Shown here: positions 53,701 to 61,794 of the stretch, piece by piece
Numbering within the stretch: the first letter of the stretch is position 1
Layout of the letters: every line of letters begins with the position of its first letter
Position numbers and translations under genes: made by a program
Source of the DNA: Pseudomonadota bacterium
GTDB taxonomy: Bacteria; Desulfobacterota; Desulfobulbia; Desulfobulbales; Desulfocapsaceae
Direction of reading: 5' to 3'
Assembly: GCA_018817385.1 (NCBI GenBank)
Contig: JAHIUA010000088.1
Span: 1 to 64,000, forward strand
DNA: 64,000 nt
The notes under the pieces: model-generated
The model's input: the letters and a program-made list of their open reading frames with translations, nothing else
Told to the model about the DNA's origin: nothing
The model's database searches: none

Positions 53701-54246
53701 CTTCTGGATCTCGTGGGAGGTCCGGAAGCCGTCGAAAAAGTGGATAAAGGGAATACGGGTGGCCAGAGAGGCCTGGGTGGCAATGAGGGCCATGTCCATA
53801 CATTCCTGGACATTTTGGGAACAGAGCATGCCCCAGCCGGTTTGACGGGCAGCATAGATATCTGCATGGTCACCGAAGATGGAGAGTCCCTGGCAGGCGA
53901 TGGAGCGGGCAGTGACATGGAAGACGGTGGGGGTCAGCTCACCGGCGATCTTATACATATTGGGGATCATCAACAACAATCCCTGGGAGGCGGTAAAGGT
54001 GGTACACAGGACGCCAGTGGCCAAGGAGCCATGCAGAGAACCGGCAACGCCGCCTTCTGACTGCATCTGAGTAACAACAGGAATTGAGCCCCAGATGTTC
54101 TCCTGTTTTCCTGTTGCCTTCGTGTCTGCCTCAGCAGCCATAGGTGAAGACGGTGTAATAGGATAGATGGTAATAACTTCGCTGGTAGCATAGGCGACAT
54201 GGGTACATGCCTGGTTACCATCGATTGTGACCATTTTTCTCGACAT
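50704..54246 (-). CDS. nifJ: pyruvate:ferredoxin (flavodoxin) oxidoreductase, single-chain
   Basis: The 1180-residue enzyme oxidises pyruvate to acetyl-CoA and CO2, reducing ferredoxin. Domain order is the usual one-chain form: TPP/pyrimidine-binding start (MVTIDGNQACTHVAYA, TPSSPMAAEAD, GSLATGVLCTTFTASQGL), the gamma part (GLGSDGTVGANKNTIKIIG), two [4Fe-4S] clusters (CIQCGQCSLVCPHAAIR and CCSCTQCMDVCPGKKG), then SGACAGCGETPY, the TPP-binding DGWAYDIGYGGLDHVL and DTEVYSNTGGQMSK. The length is typical. AAGGAGAATTATC precedes the ATG. It follows a CBS-ACT gene by about 130 bases on the same strand. Confidence 0.97.
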   Translation of the reverse strand: MSRKMVTIDGNQACTHVAYATSEVITIYPITPSSPMAAEADTKATGKQENIWGSIPVVTQMQSEGGVAGSLHGSLATGVLCTTFTASQGLLLMIPNMYKIAGELTPTVFHVTARSIACQGLSIFGDHADIYAARQTGWGMLCSQNVQECMDMALIATQASLATRIPFIHFFDGFRTSHEIQKIEELTNEDMAAMIDEDLIIAHRQRALSPDHPSMRGTAQNPDVYFTGRETVNKYYNATPGIVQETMDRFAAITGRQYHLFDYYGAPDATDVVVMMASGCETVSATIDHLVSEGKSVGMVIVRLFRPFDCKAMVNSLPASVERITVLDRTKEPGAPGDPLYLDVRAAIGEATESNVSAYQPLILGGRYGLGSAEFTPAMAKAVFDNMAAMAPKNHFCVGPNDDVTGSSLAYDATFSIEGSDVYRAMFYGLGSDGTVGANKNTIKIIGTETDNSAQGYFVYDSKKSGSITTSHLRFGKNQVVAPYLINKANFIACHNFTFLDQYDMLRNLEEGGTFLLTTTFNAKQIWKELPNNVQKDLINKKAKFYIIDALTLGETLGLGARINMIMQTAFFLISGIITEKEAITAIKNAIKKTYGKKGDKVVNMNYSAVDAAVKNIVQVKLSKSTSGHDMPPTVPESAPAFVKEVTAKMIEGKGDQVKVSQMPDDGTWPTATTQYEKRNIGVHVPEWNPENCIQCGQCSLVCPHAAIRMKIAADMSKAPKSFKSIPAVGKAFKDSSFAIQVFTEDCCSCTQCMDVCPGKKGDKALQMVANSDTIRKTQAKNVEYFLALPEVNPADVNPATIKGSQLLRPLFEFSGACAGCGETPYIKLVTQMFGDRMLIANATGCSSIYGGNLPTTPYCKREDGRGPAWANSLFEDNAEFGLGMRASVSKLGSQATELLSKAVEAKLITKKMADDIQNAPQKSQVEIEAQRDRVATLKAKLAGNSNVIAKRLLGCADYLVKKSVWIFGGDGWAYDIGYGGLDHVLASGENVNVLILDTEVYSNTGGQMSKSTPRAATAQFAAGGKKMPKKDIGMIFSTYGNVYVAKVSMGANPNQVAKAIAEAEAYDGPSLIIAYAHCINHGINMTKGLHQQKKAVECGHWPLYRFNPELEETGKNPLSIDSKEPTLSFEEYAMGENRYRMLKMMNPEHAEELMAMSQKDVTRSWKFLQARAASMEPEK

Positions 54247-54375
54247 TGATAATTCTCCTTAGATGTTGTAGGGAAATCAGAAGACAGAGGGCAAAAGGGA
54301 GAAAGCAGAACAGGGTAATGTCCTTTCAGCTTTTCTTCTTTGCTCCGATCTTCTAATGTGGTTCCTTGGGTTCTG

Positions 54376-55056
54376 TTATTTTTTTGGAAGATTGCTTAAG
54401 TCATCAACTCCGTGGCTGACGAGGTGGTATCCTTCCATGCCTTCAAGTTCTTTGATCAGAGATTCTACTTCTTCGTCATAGGGGATAATGCGGATTGAGA
54501 CCCGTTTTGATCCGGCAGGGGCATCATCAAAAGAAGTCAGAATGGAAAGTACTCTGGCTTTATTCTGTCGCAGGACATCAATCAGCTTGGAGACTGAGCC
54601 TCCGGCGTCAGACATGTCCATTACAATCTGAAAGGCACCATCCTGAATGCCCGTGGCATGGATAAAGCCGCGGAGTACGTCTGATTCGGAAAGCAGTCCC
54701 ACCAGATTCTGGTTCTCGTCGACAATGAGGAGACCGGAAATTTTCTCATTGAGCATGACCAGGGCTGCTTTTTCCAGGGTGTCGTCTTTATTCAGACAGA
54801 TGGGGTTGCCGGTCATGACATCCTTGACCTTCATCTCAGAGAGAAGATAATACATTTCATGCAGATCAATCTCTGTTTTACTGGAGGGAGAGGCCTCTTT
54901 CAGGTCCCGGTCAGTGATAATCCCTGCAAGTTTACCCTGGGAGACAACTGGTAACCTTCGTATATTGTTTTCTTTCATTGTTCTTCCGGCCCGCATGACC
55001 GAGGTGTTGGCATCCACAGTGAGTATGGTGGTTGCCATCCAATCCTTAATTAACAT
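54376..55056 (-). CDS. CBS-domain pair protein with C-terminal ACT-like domain
   Basis: The 226-residue protein has two CBS motifs (MATTILTVDANTSVMRAGRTM with PVVSQGKLAGIITDRDL, and VMTGNPICLNKDDTLEKAA with LLIVDENQNLVGLLSESDVL) and an ACT-like tail (AFQIVMDMSDAGGSVSKLIDVL). Such CBS-ACT proteins usually bind adenosine nucleotides or amino acids and are often encoded with central-metabolism genes. AAGGAGACATC precedes the ATG. It probably shares a transcript with PFOR, and its job there may be to sense energy state; this is inference. Confidence 0.88.
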   Translation of the reverse strand: MLIKDWMATTILTVDANTSVMRAGRTMKENNIRRLPVVSQGKLAGIITDRDLKEASPSSKTEIDLHEMYYLLSEMKVKDVMTGNPICLNKDDTLEKAALVMLNEKISGLLIVDENQNLVGLLSESDVLRGFIHATGIQDGAFQIVMDMSDAGGSVSKLIDVLRQNKARVLSILTSFDDAPAGSKRVSIRIIPYDEEVESLIKELEGMEGYHLVSHGVDDLSNLPKK

Positions 55057-55427
55057 GATGTCTCCTTGTATGACACAGATGGTGAAAAGAGATTACTGAT
55101 AGTTCTGTTTCCCGAGATTCAGCAGCCTGAGTGGTTTTTGAAAATAAAATGGTAGTGCAGAAATTGTCAATATAAAATATTTTTACCGTAGACGCAAGTA
55201 TTAGTGATGAATGATAGTGGAATCAGAATCCCGATGTCAGAACAGAGCTTGAGGCCAGCATGGTAAGAGGATGAAGCGAGTGTTTTCAAGTTCTTTTTTC
55301 TGATTGTGTACCCCGATTACGTTATGTCATTTCCTAGTCGTTCCATGGTGTTGCAAAGAGGTAGCAGAGAGTTGGGCTGCTCGCTTTGTCTTCTTCCACT
55401 CCATTTGTTCCAATACCATGATGCCTT
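55057..55427. other. intergenic region between divergent CBS-ACT and pab genes
   Basis: It holds the candidate minus-strand promoter near 55143-55170. No gene was recognised; the remainder is AT-rich with no hairpin terminator. Confidence 0.5.
55143..55170 (-). promoter_or_regulatory. candidate promoter of the CBS-ACT/PFOR operon
   Basis: On the minus strand TTGACA (complement of 55165-55170) and TTTATT (complement of 55143-55148) are 16 bases apart, about 90 bases ahead of the CBS-ACT start. Confidence 0.42.
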
Positions 55428-55616
55428 GTGGTGGTACGTTTTTTCTTGAAATTATCCCTTGAACTGATAGAAGAGGGGCATGCTAAATTGGGGGAGGTAT
55501 GCCTCTTTATAATATGGATGCTGGAAGGTCTCACAGTTGGTGCCCTCCATGATCGGTTACTAATGGGCGCCATTATTTCTTCTCTTTCCTACGGAGATCA
55601 CATCGTTTGGTCATGA
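55428..55616 (+). CDS. small hypothetical ORF coupled to pabB-pabC, doubtful
   Basis: A 62-residue frame starting with GTG that ends in TGA overlapping the ATG of the pab fusion (ATGA). The sequence has a hydrophobic stretch (EVCLFIIWMLEGLTVGALHD). There is no convincing ribosome-binding site. The overlap is the only support; it may be a remnant or a leader. I do not recognise it. Confidence 0.25.
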   Translation: MVVRFFLKLSLELIEEGHAKLGEVCLFIIWMLEGLTVGALHDRLLMGAIISSLSYGDHIVWS

Positions 55617-57532
55617 GGCCACTTAAAAAAGAGCAGTTGGAGGAGTTGTTGACCTTCCTTCAGGGAGAAGATGAGTATATCTTTTTCGATACTGTTCGAA
55701 GTGATAGGGAAAATATTTCCTCCCTGCTCTTTTTGCATCCCCAGCAGCGATTGGAGTGTTATCCTGGAGATGACCCTGGCGTTTTTTTTGCGGAAATGCA
55801 AGCGGTGCTGGATCAGGGGCACTATCTGGCAGGATGGATGAGCTATGAGCTTGGTTATCTGCTGGAGCCTGCTCTGTTTCCCCTGCTGCCTGTTGCCGGG
55901 CAAGGGGCTGAAGCGCTTGCCTCTTTCACTGTTTTTTCCGAACCTCTGCTCTTTGATCACCGGACAGGCAGGAATCACTTGCCTGGTTGCTTACCAGAGG
56001 CCATCAATCTGCCTGGATTTCAGATAAAGAACCTGCAGCCCAGCCAGTCTCGGAGGAGTTATCTGGAGGCCATCTCTCGGATCAGGGAGTATATTGCTGC
56101 CGGTGACACCTACCAGGTCAACTATACCTTGAAACTCCTCTTTGATTTTTCCGGTTCTGCCGAGAGTCTGTACCAGACCTTACGGCGCAATCAGTCTGTG
56201 GCCTACGGTGCCTTGATGCGGCGCGGCAAAGAACATATTCTCTCTCTCTCTCCAGAGCTTTTTTTTCGTGTCGAATCAGACTCCATTGCTGTTCGTCCCA
56301 TGAAGGGTACCATGAAACGGGGACGCTATATGGAGGAGGATGATGCCTTTTGCCGGATGCTGCAGACAGATATCAAGAATCGAAGCGAGAATGTGATGAT
56401 CGTAGATCTTCTCCGCAATGATCTTGGCCGTCTCATGCGTATGCTTGGGGATGAACAGGTGGTGACCACGTCGCTCTTTGATGTGGAACGGTATGAAAGC
56501 CTGCTGCAGATGACCTCCACCATCCGGGCTGAGACCGATAAAGATGCATTGGCCCGGGTTTCGCTTTTTGATCTTTTCAGGGCCCTGTTCCCCTGTGGCT
56601 CCGTGACCGGTGCCCCCAAGATTCGGACCATGGAGATTATCCGTGAACTGGAAGAGGCTGGCCGTGGTGTCTATACCGGTGCCATCGGCTATCTGTCTCC
56701 GGCAGGAAAAGCTGTTTTTAATGTCCCTATCCGTACCATCCGTCTTGTTGACGGAAAAGGGGAGATGGGGATCGGCTCCGGCATTGTTTACGATTCGGAT
56801 CCAGAGCAGGAGTGGGCGGAATGTTTGTTAAAGGGACATTTCCTGACTCAGCCGCTCCCGGATTTTTATCTCATCGAGACCCTTCTTTGGCAGGCGGGTC
56901 AGGGCTATTGGCTGTTGGAAGAACATCTGGAACGGCTCCAGGGGTCAGCTCTCTTTTTCTGCTTTAGTTATGACAGAGAGAAAATCCTGGCCTGCTTGAA
57001 TGACCTGAGTGAAAAGATCGGTGAGCAATGCGCTCGGATTCGGTTGACTCTTTTCAAGGACGGGACCATGCAAAGCACTTCCCAGCCCTGTGATCCTCCC
57101 CGTCATCGCAGCCTGCCGGATAGGGTGGCAGAAGAGCATGATGACCTGCCCTGTATCAGCCTGTCGGCCAAAAAGGTGGACTCTTCTTCTCCCTGGTATT
57201 TTCACAAGACCAGTCGCAGGGATCTGTTCCAGGAGGAGTTTGCCAGGACCCGGGAGCGTGGCCTTTTTGATGTCTGTTTTCTCAATGAACGTGAGGAATT
57301 GACCGAGGGCTGTATTTCTAATCTCATCCTCTCTCTTGACGGAAAATTTGTCACCCCCCCCATTGCTTCCGGTCTCCTGGCCGGAACCATGCGTAAAAGG
57401 CTTCTCCAGGAAAGCCAGGGCAGACTTCAGGAGCAGGTCGTGACTCGTGAAGATCTTTATCGTGCGGATGGATTGTTCTGCTCTAATTCTGTGCGGGGTG
57501 TGGTTCAGGTGCGTCTGGCTGACCAGGAATAG
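55613..57532 (+). CDS. pabBC: fused aminodeoxychorismate synthase component I and 4-amino-4-deoxychorismate lyase
   Basis: About 639 residues from ATG 55613; TTG 55607, nine bases behind GGAG, is an alternative. The first ~430 residues are PabB: YIAAGDTYQVNYTLKL, LSPELFFRV, RPMKGTMKRG, NRSENVMIVDLLRNDLGR, GSVTGAPKIRTMEIIRELE and GIGSGIVYDSDPEQEW. The remainder is PabC-like (class IV aminotransferase fold): LIETLLWQAGQGYWLLEEHLERL and EGCISNLIL. Together they would turn chorismate into 4-aminobenzoate for folate. Such fusions are known in several bacteria. The glutamine amidotransferase PabA is not adjacent. Its end overlaps the convergent permease gene by 28 bases. Confidence 0.93.
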   Translation: MRPLKKEQLEELLTFLQGEDEYIFFDTVRSDRENISSLLFLHPQQRLECYPGDDPGVFFAEMQAVLDQGHYLAGWMSYELGYLLEPALFPLLPVAGQGAEALASFTVFSEPLLFDHRTGRNHLPGCLPEAINLPGFQIKNLQPSQSRRSYLEAISRIREYIAAGDTYQVNYTLKLLFDFSGSAESLYQTLRRNQSVAYGALMRRGKEHILSLSPELFFRVESDSIAVRPMKGTMKRGRYMEEDDAFCRMLQTDIKNRSENVMIVDLLRNDLGRLMRMLGDEQVVTTSLFDVERYESLLQMTSTIRAETDKDALARVSLFDLFRALFPCGSVTGAPKIRTMEIIRELEEAGRGVYTGAIGYLSPAGKAVFNVPIRTIRLVDGKGEMGIGSGIVYDSDPEQEWAECLLKGHFLTQPLPDFYLIETLLWQAGQGYWLLEEHLERLQGSALFFCFSYDREKILACLNDLSEKIGEQCARIRLTLFKDGTMQSTSQPCDPPRHRSLPDRVAEEHDDLPCISLSAKKVDSSSPWYFHKTSRRDLFQEEFARTRERGLFDVCFLNEREELTEGCISNLILSLDGKFVTPPIASGLLAGTMRKRLLQESQGRLQEQVVTREDLYRADGLFCSNSVRGVVQVRLADQE

Positions 57533-58824
57533 ATCACTCCTTTTGTTTTGCCCCTGTCAGTGGAAGTCCCTCCAGCCCTGAAGGACTGATGCTCTCGGTT
57601 TCGCAGGTACGTGGTCACAGCAGCCAACGCTCTGTTGGGGCTGCAGGAATGGAGCCGCCATGGATCTGGAGGGAAGGCCCAAGATTGGCATGCTTGCCTA
57701 TCCTCTTCTTGCTGCCTTTTTAGTTGACAATGGGCAGTGATGGTGGAGTGGGCATTGGCATGGAATTTGTGGGGCAAGGAAATCTTTTGCCAGAGAAACC
57801 CGAGAGGATGCTGGTGGGCTGCTGTCTGCCTTGAAGCTGTTACTCCTGTCTGTAGGTTTTCCCCAATGCTTTTGGTGCCCGGGTCAGGAACAGGGGTGTT
57901 GATCAGGTGCTGGAAACCGCCTGTGGGGCCTCCTTGCTTTTGATTTTTGCGGGTGGAATAGTGCATGAAGATGAGGGTGAAGATCATCAGTGGGAAGGGA
58001 GCAGTCTGGAAGACCTGAGATGGGATTGAGGGGAAGAGACTCTGCAGGCCTATACCGCTGACCTGAAGAAAGGCAAAGAACATGGCACCGAGTGCGACTC
58101 GCAGCGGATGCCAGCCGCCGAATATGACCAGGGCAAGGGCAATCCAGCCGATTCCCTCTGCTCCTTGCGGGCGACCCCATCCTGGTTTCAGGGACAGGGA
58201 ATAGGCAGCTCCGCCAATGCCGACCAGAAATGAACCGGCAAGGACTGCTGCCATCTGAATTCTTGTGGGATTCAGGCCCCGGGCAAATGATGCAGCTGGA
58301 TTTTCTCCCACGGAACGCAGGCAGAGTCCTGATCTGCTAAAGGTGAAGAAATACCAGAGGAGACCGATGAGGAGGAAGGCAAAAGGTACAGTGAGGGGTT
58401 GAGTGAGAATGGCCTGCAGGAAGGAGGGCAGGGCATCATAGAAAGGCAGTTTTGTGGCCAGCAGAGTTAGTCCCTGTACCCGGCTATATGGGTTGCCAAG
58501 GAAATAGGCAAGGTCTCGGCTGAGAAGGGAAAGGGCAAATCCCACCGCCACCTGGGAGAGATGGAGGGAGATGCTGAAATAGCCGACGATAACACCTGCA
58601 AGAACACCAGTCCCTCCGCCTGCGAAAAAACCCAGAAGCAACGAGTCGGTTTCTTTGGCCACTGCAAAGGCGGCCATGGCTGAGAGGAGTACAACTCCAT
58701 CGAGGGAGAGATTGATGACCCCTCCTTTTTCTGTCAGCGTTTCTCCCAGAGCAATGATGATCAGCGGCGCGCTGGCTGCCAGGACCGAGGCCAGGAGAAT
58801 GGGAAAGGGGAGTTCTGCAATCAT
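57505..58824 (-). CDS. nucleoside-type ABC transporter permease (YufQ/NupQ-like) with unusual C-terminal extension
   Basis: About 439 residues from the ATG at 58824 (MIAELPFPILLASVLAASAP); longer minus frames upstream run through the neighbouring gene. Residues 1-315 are a BmpA/Yuf-type permease: APLIIIALGETLTEKGGVINLSLDG, LHLSQVAVGFALSLL, RSVGENPAASFARGL and GWHPLRVALGAMFFAFLQ. After a STRKNQKQGG stretch comes an atypical ~120-residue tail rich in His, Gln, Arg and Pro, without homology by eye; related permeases end near 310-320. The tail overlaps the pab gene. Possibly the native stop was lost. It overlaps the next permease by four bases. Confidence 0.78.
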   Translation of the reverse strand: MIAELPFPILLASVLAASAPLIIIALGETLTEKGGVINLSLDGVVLLSAMAAFAVAKETDSLLLGFFAGGGTGVLAGVIVGYFSISLHLSQVAVGFALSLLSRDLAYFLGNPYSRVQGLTLLATKLPFYDALPSFLQAILTQPLTVPFAFLLIGLLWYFFTFSRSGLCLRSVGENPAASFARGLNPTRIQMAAVLAGSFLVGIGGAAYSLSLKPGWGRPQGAEGIGWIALALVIFGGWHPLRVALGAMFFAFLQVSGIGLQSLFPSIPSQVFQTAPFPLMIFTLIFMHYSTRKNQKQGGPTGGFQHLINTPVPDPGTKSIGENLQTGVTASRQTAAHQHPLGFLWQKISLPHKFHANAHSTITAHCQLKRQQEEDRQACQSWAFPPDPWRLHSCSPNRALAAVTTYLRNREHQSFRAGGTSTDRGKTKGVIYSWSARRT

Positions 58825-59672
58825 GGCTGTTTCCTCTTTAAACGCATGCCCAGAATGAAAAGGGCACTGAGTACACAGCAACCCTGGATGACTCCGGAAA
58901 GGGCGGAGTCTAGTTGGAGGACAATGGGTAGTTGAATGGCTCCCACATTCAGGGCCGAGAAAAAGAGGGCAAGAAAAGGGACCGGGAGAGTCCGATAGCC
59001 TGCAAGCATGACCAGGAGGAGTCCAAGATATCCATAGCCACTGGAAATACTGGGGATAAGACGGTGATACACCGCTGTAATCTGGAGGAAGCCAGCCATT
59101 CCAGCGCAGGCCCCGCCAATGCATATTGCCAGGAGATAATAGCGTTCTGGTGAAAGGCCGTAGAGCAGGGCTGCCCTGGGGTTGCGGCCTATGGCCTTCA
59201 GTCGTAGTCCCAGTTTGCTTTTTGTGAGCAGAAGCCAGGTCATGATGAGGACGGAGACGGCTATGATCAGTCCGCCTGTTGCCACTCGCCAGCCTGAAGG
59301 AGTGGACAGCCAGAGCTGGTGGGGCAGGAGTTCGGTGCCGCTCATGGAGGCAATGCCCGGTCGTTTCCAGGGGCCGAAGATAAGCCAGAGGATGAAACCC
59401 TGGGATACGAAGTTGAGACCCAGTCCGCCAAATATTTCATGGACCCCGCCCCGGGTTTTCAAGAGTCCTGCCAGCAGTCCCCAAGAGCCACCTCCAAGCA
59501 TGGCAGCGGTAAAAGAAAGGAACAAAGTCAGAGCAGGACTGTCGAGTTCGGGAATGCGGAGTACTGCCATTCCTGCTATTGCTCCCATGATCACCTGGCC
59601 CTCAATGCCGATGTTCCAGAGGTTGGCTCTGAAGGTAAAAAGGAGGCCGCTGGAGCAGAGAATCAAGGGCAC
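58821..59672 (-). CDS. nucleoside-type ABC transporter permease (YufP/NupP-like), start missing
   Basis: The formal start is GTG 59672, giving 283 residues, but clear permease sequence continues upstream in the same frame to about 59840 (RTTPAYILLGTLLVFGFTSL, then FHNIWLGAF), the usual first membrane segment. No ATG, GTG or TTG exists in that frame between 59672 and the stop at 59958. The gene is thus either read from a non-canonical codon or has lost its start. The remainder is normal: NLWNIGIEGQVIMGAIAG, GGVHEIFGGLGLNFVSQG and LKAIGRNPRAALLYGLS. Together with the following permease it should form the membrane part of a purine/nucleoside importer, but no ATPase or BmpA gene is next to it. 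Confidence 0.75.
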   Translation of the reverse strand: MPLILCSSGLLFTFRANLWNIGIEGQVIMGAIAGMAVLRIPELDSPALTLFLSFTAAMLGGGSWGLLAGLLKTRGGVHEIFGGLGLNFVSQGFILWLIFGPWKRPGIASMSGTELLPHQLWLSTPSGWRVATGGLIIAVSVLIMTWLLLTKSKLGLRLKAIGRNPRAALLYGLSPERYYLLAICIGGACAGMAGFLQITAVYHRLIPSISSGYGYLGLLLVMLAGYRTLPVPFLALFFSALNVGAIQLPIVLQLDSALSGVIQGCCVLSALFILGMRLKRKQP

Positions 59673-59971
59673 CCATACGGCAAGGACTTGGCTGAACTTG
59701 GCACTGGAGGTAAAGGCCCCCAGCCAGATATTGTGAAATGAGGCGAGAACGGGAGCCTTGGCAGCGAGCAGGACCAGAGAGGTGAAGCCGAAGACCAGAA
59801 GGGTACCCAGGAGTATATATGCAGGTGTTGTTCGAAACTGATTTGAACAGCTCGTAGTTGATGGTGAGGCGATCTTTGGCCGATCTTGTAATCGTCGTTC
59901 AGTGCAGGTTCCGAATCTGACTTGAATGGAGGATGAAAGGTCTCGTTGCCAATCTATCTATGGATTCTGTT

Positions 59972-60484
59972 CTATTGGAGCAGGCCCTGTTCTTCTGAGT
60001 GATCAAACTCAACCGGAGGGATGAGGAGGTTGTATTCTTTTCCCAGCTTGCGTACAGTCTCCATAAAGGCAGATGGGAGAGGGATTTCCCGCTCTGCGGA
60101 CAAGATGTTGCAGCTGTTGGCCTGTTTCAGGATATGAGTGGAATCGATTCCCTCCTGATTATCACAGAGGGTCTGGACTCGAAGGGCGTCGGAGAGTGGA
60201 GCGATCAGGTTAGGGAGCTTGGTCGGCAGGTTCAACAACTCCTGCTCGATGATACCTCGATGCTGTTTGCGGAAATTCTGGAATTTTTCTTCCGGGTTGT
60301 TGGATCCGAAGAGTTCGTTGGTGATAGCACCTGTGAGCATGGTTTGTGAGACGATATCCAGATCCGGCTGGTTTTTGGAAATAATATTCTTCATCTCTTT
60401 AAAAAAGATCATCTGAATAACAGCGACTCCTTCGCGAAGGACAGGAATGAGGCGGGAGTCTTTTTTCTCTGATTTTTGCTCCAT
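59972..60484 (-). CDS. hypothetical protein
   Basis: About 170 residues from the ATG at 60484, chosen because AAGGAG lies six bases upstream; a GTG at 60499 would put that site inside the gene. The protein is soluble, helical and charged (VAVIQMIFFKEMKNIISK, DIVSQTMLTGAITNELFG, IIEQELLNLPTKLPNLIAPLSDALRVQTLCD). I do not recognise the family. It overlaps or abuts the DUF493 gene upstream and sits where an ABC ATPase would be expected for the downstream permeases. Confidence 0.65.
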   Translation of the reverse strand: MEQKSEKKDSRLIPVLREGVAVIQMIFFKEMKNIISKNQPDLDIVSQTMLTGAITNELFGSNNPEEKFQNFRKQHRGIIEQELLNLPTKLPNLIAPLSDALRVQTLCDNQEGIDSTHILKQANSCNILSAEREIPLPSAFMETVRKLGKEYNLLIPPVEFDHSEEQGLLQ

Positions 60485-60495
60485 ATGTTTCTCCT

Positions 60496-60780
60496 TCACA
60501 TAACAATCTTGACCACGGCATGGCTGGTCAAATTTTTATAATAGGCCAAACGAATTTCGTCACTTTCCACTTCGATTTCGACATTCAGGCTGCAATACTT
60601 GCCTCCGGAGCTGGTATGGGAGCGACTGATCTGAGCAGTATCCTCTCCACAGACGACCTGAATAGCTTGGCGAAGAGCGTCCTCATCGGTTCCGATGACC
60701 TTATAGAGCCAGGTGCAGGGATAGCTGATATCGGGTCTTTCTTTGCAGGAAAATGGTTTTGGGAATGGGTCTCTTTGCAT
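60496..60780 (-). CDS. DUF493 (YbeD-like) family protein
   Basis: The 94-residue protein matches DUF493: ISYPCTWLYKVIGTDEDALR in the N-terminal part and GGKYCSLNVEIEVESDEIRL followed by YKNLTSHAVVKIVM at the end, a ferredoxin-like ACT-related fold. E. coli YbeD belongs to this family and has no assigned function. The first 18 residues are divergent and the start (ATG 60780) lacks a good ribosome-binding site. The stop codon region leads into the next gene. Confidence 0.85.
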   Translation of the reverse strand: MQRDPFPKPFSCKERPDISYPCTWLYKVIGTDEDALRQAIQVVCGEDTAQISRSHTSSGGKYCSLNVEIEVESDEIRLAYYKNLTSHAVVKIVM

Positions 60781-60812
60781 TGTTCTGAGGGATGTTGGTG
60801 GAACTGGTAGGC

Positions 60813-60842
60813 CTTTACTGGAAAATTCTTTTGCCAGTAAAG
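60813..60842. other. short hairpin
   Basis: CTTTACTGG (60813-60821) and CCAGTAAAG (60834-60842) form a perfect 9-bp stem with a 12-base loop. No T-run follows on either strand. Confidence 0.45.
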
Positions 60843-61794
60843 ACGTAAGGTTTTGAATTGTGGTGGCTTTTGACGTAAAAGATGAAAATATTTATAAGGC
60901 GCTCAACAGACACAAAGGTTGAAGGATCGGTCGAATTGTTTTTCTTGCCGGGTAAGCAGATTTTTGATGTCAAGCGAAACCTTGATTTATTACCCGAAAG
61001 AGATCTTTTACCCCATATCTTCATTTCGGTAAAAAGAAAAATGTTCATAATTCAATATTTCCTTTTTTTTCGGGATGAATTGTGAGCACTATTTTTATGT
61101 TGAGGGAATGGTGAAAATTGAGTTGATCAATGGGATTGAGTCTTATCTTCTTTGAATGACAGTTAATATCTGGTTTTTGTCTTTTCAAACACTGGAGAGA
61201 GGGGTAATGTGTAATGTTTTAGAGATACTGAGGCTCTGGCAAGCACATTCCTGTTTTGTCTTTTGGACTGCATCCCTTGGAGAAGGTAGCCCTCTGTTTT
61301 TTTTGCATGAAAGAAAAAAGGCAGCAACTTTTCTATTTTCTGCTTCTTCTTTTGCAGAGATCCCCATGCCTTCAGCAAGGCAGATAAGCTGTCGTCGTTC
61401 CACTATTATGTGGCTTTGCTGATTTTTCTATTCATAACAGGCAATAGTCAAGGTTCTGTTTTTTGCTTCATTGTGAAATCAATCTTCGCTTTTCCCTTGT
61501 TCCGGGCAGTTGTCATGGGTAGCGCCCTCTTTGGTCTGGATGGTGGATTCACGGCTGGCAGGCCACTCATGCCGGGTCTCTGGTACAGGACCTGTTTGCC
61601 CAGGTGTAGAAATTGTTTCAGTTTGTAACATCGGCTGCCCCCGTGCAGTCAGGTTGATCGTTACCGACAGTCTTGATTGCTCTGGTCGCAGAGACCGTTG
61701 ACCGCACCCATGTTATCGGGCATAATCAATGAACATATGGGTATCGCTTGTGGATACGTTGTCTGGTGAATCATCAGACTTTACATAGGATATT
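60843..61794. other. low-GC gap without recognised gene
   Basis: About 950 bases between the DUF493 gene and the hybrid kinase. Frames at 60882-61085, 61156-61422 and 61410-61628 (plus) and 60815-61048 (minus) have no ribosome-binding sites or recognisable motifs. Several T-runs occur (for example after GCCCTCTG near 61295). A small RNA cannot be excluded around 61195-61400 but I found no matching fold. Confidence 0.5.

Noticed and set aside
61156-61422. Possible 6S-like RNA or small protein gene
   Set aside because: I could not fold a long bulged hairpin typical of 6S RNA, and the frame has no ribosome-binding site.
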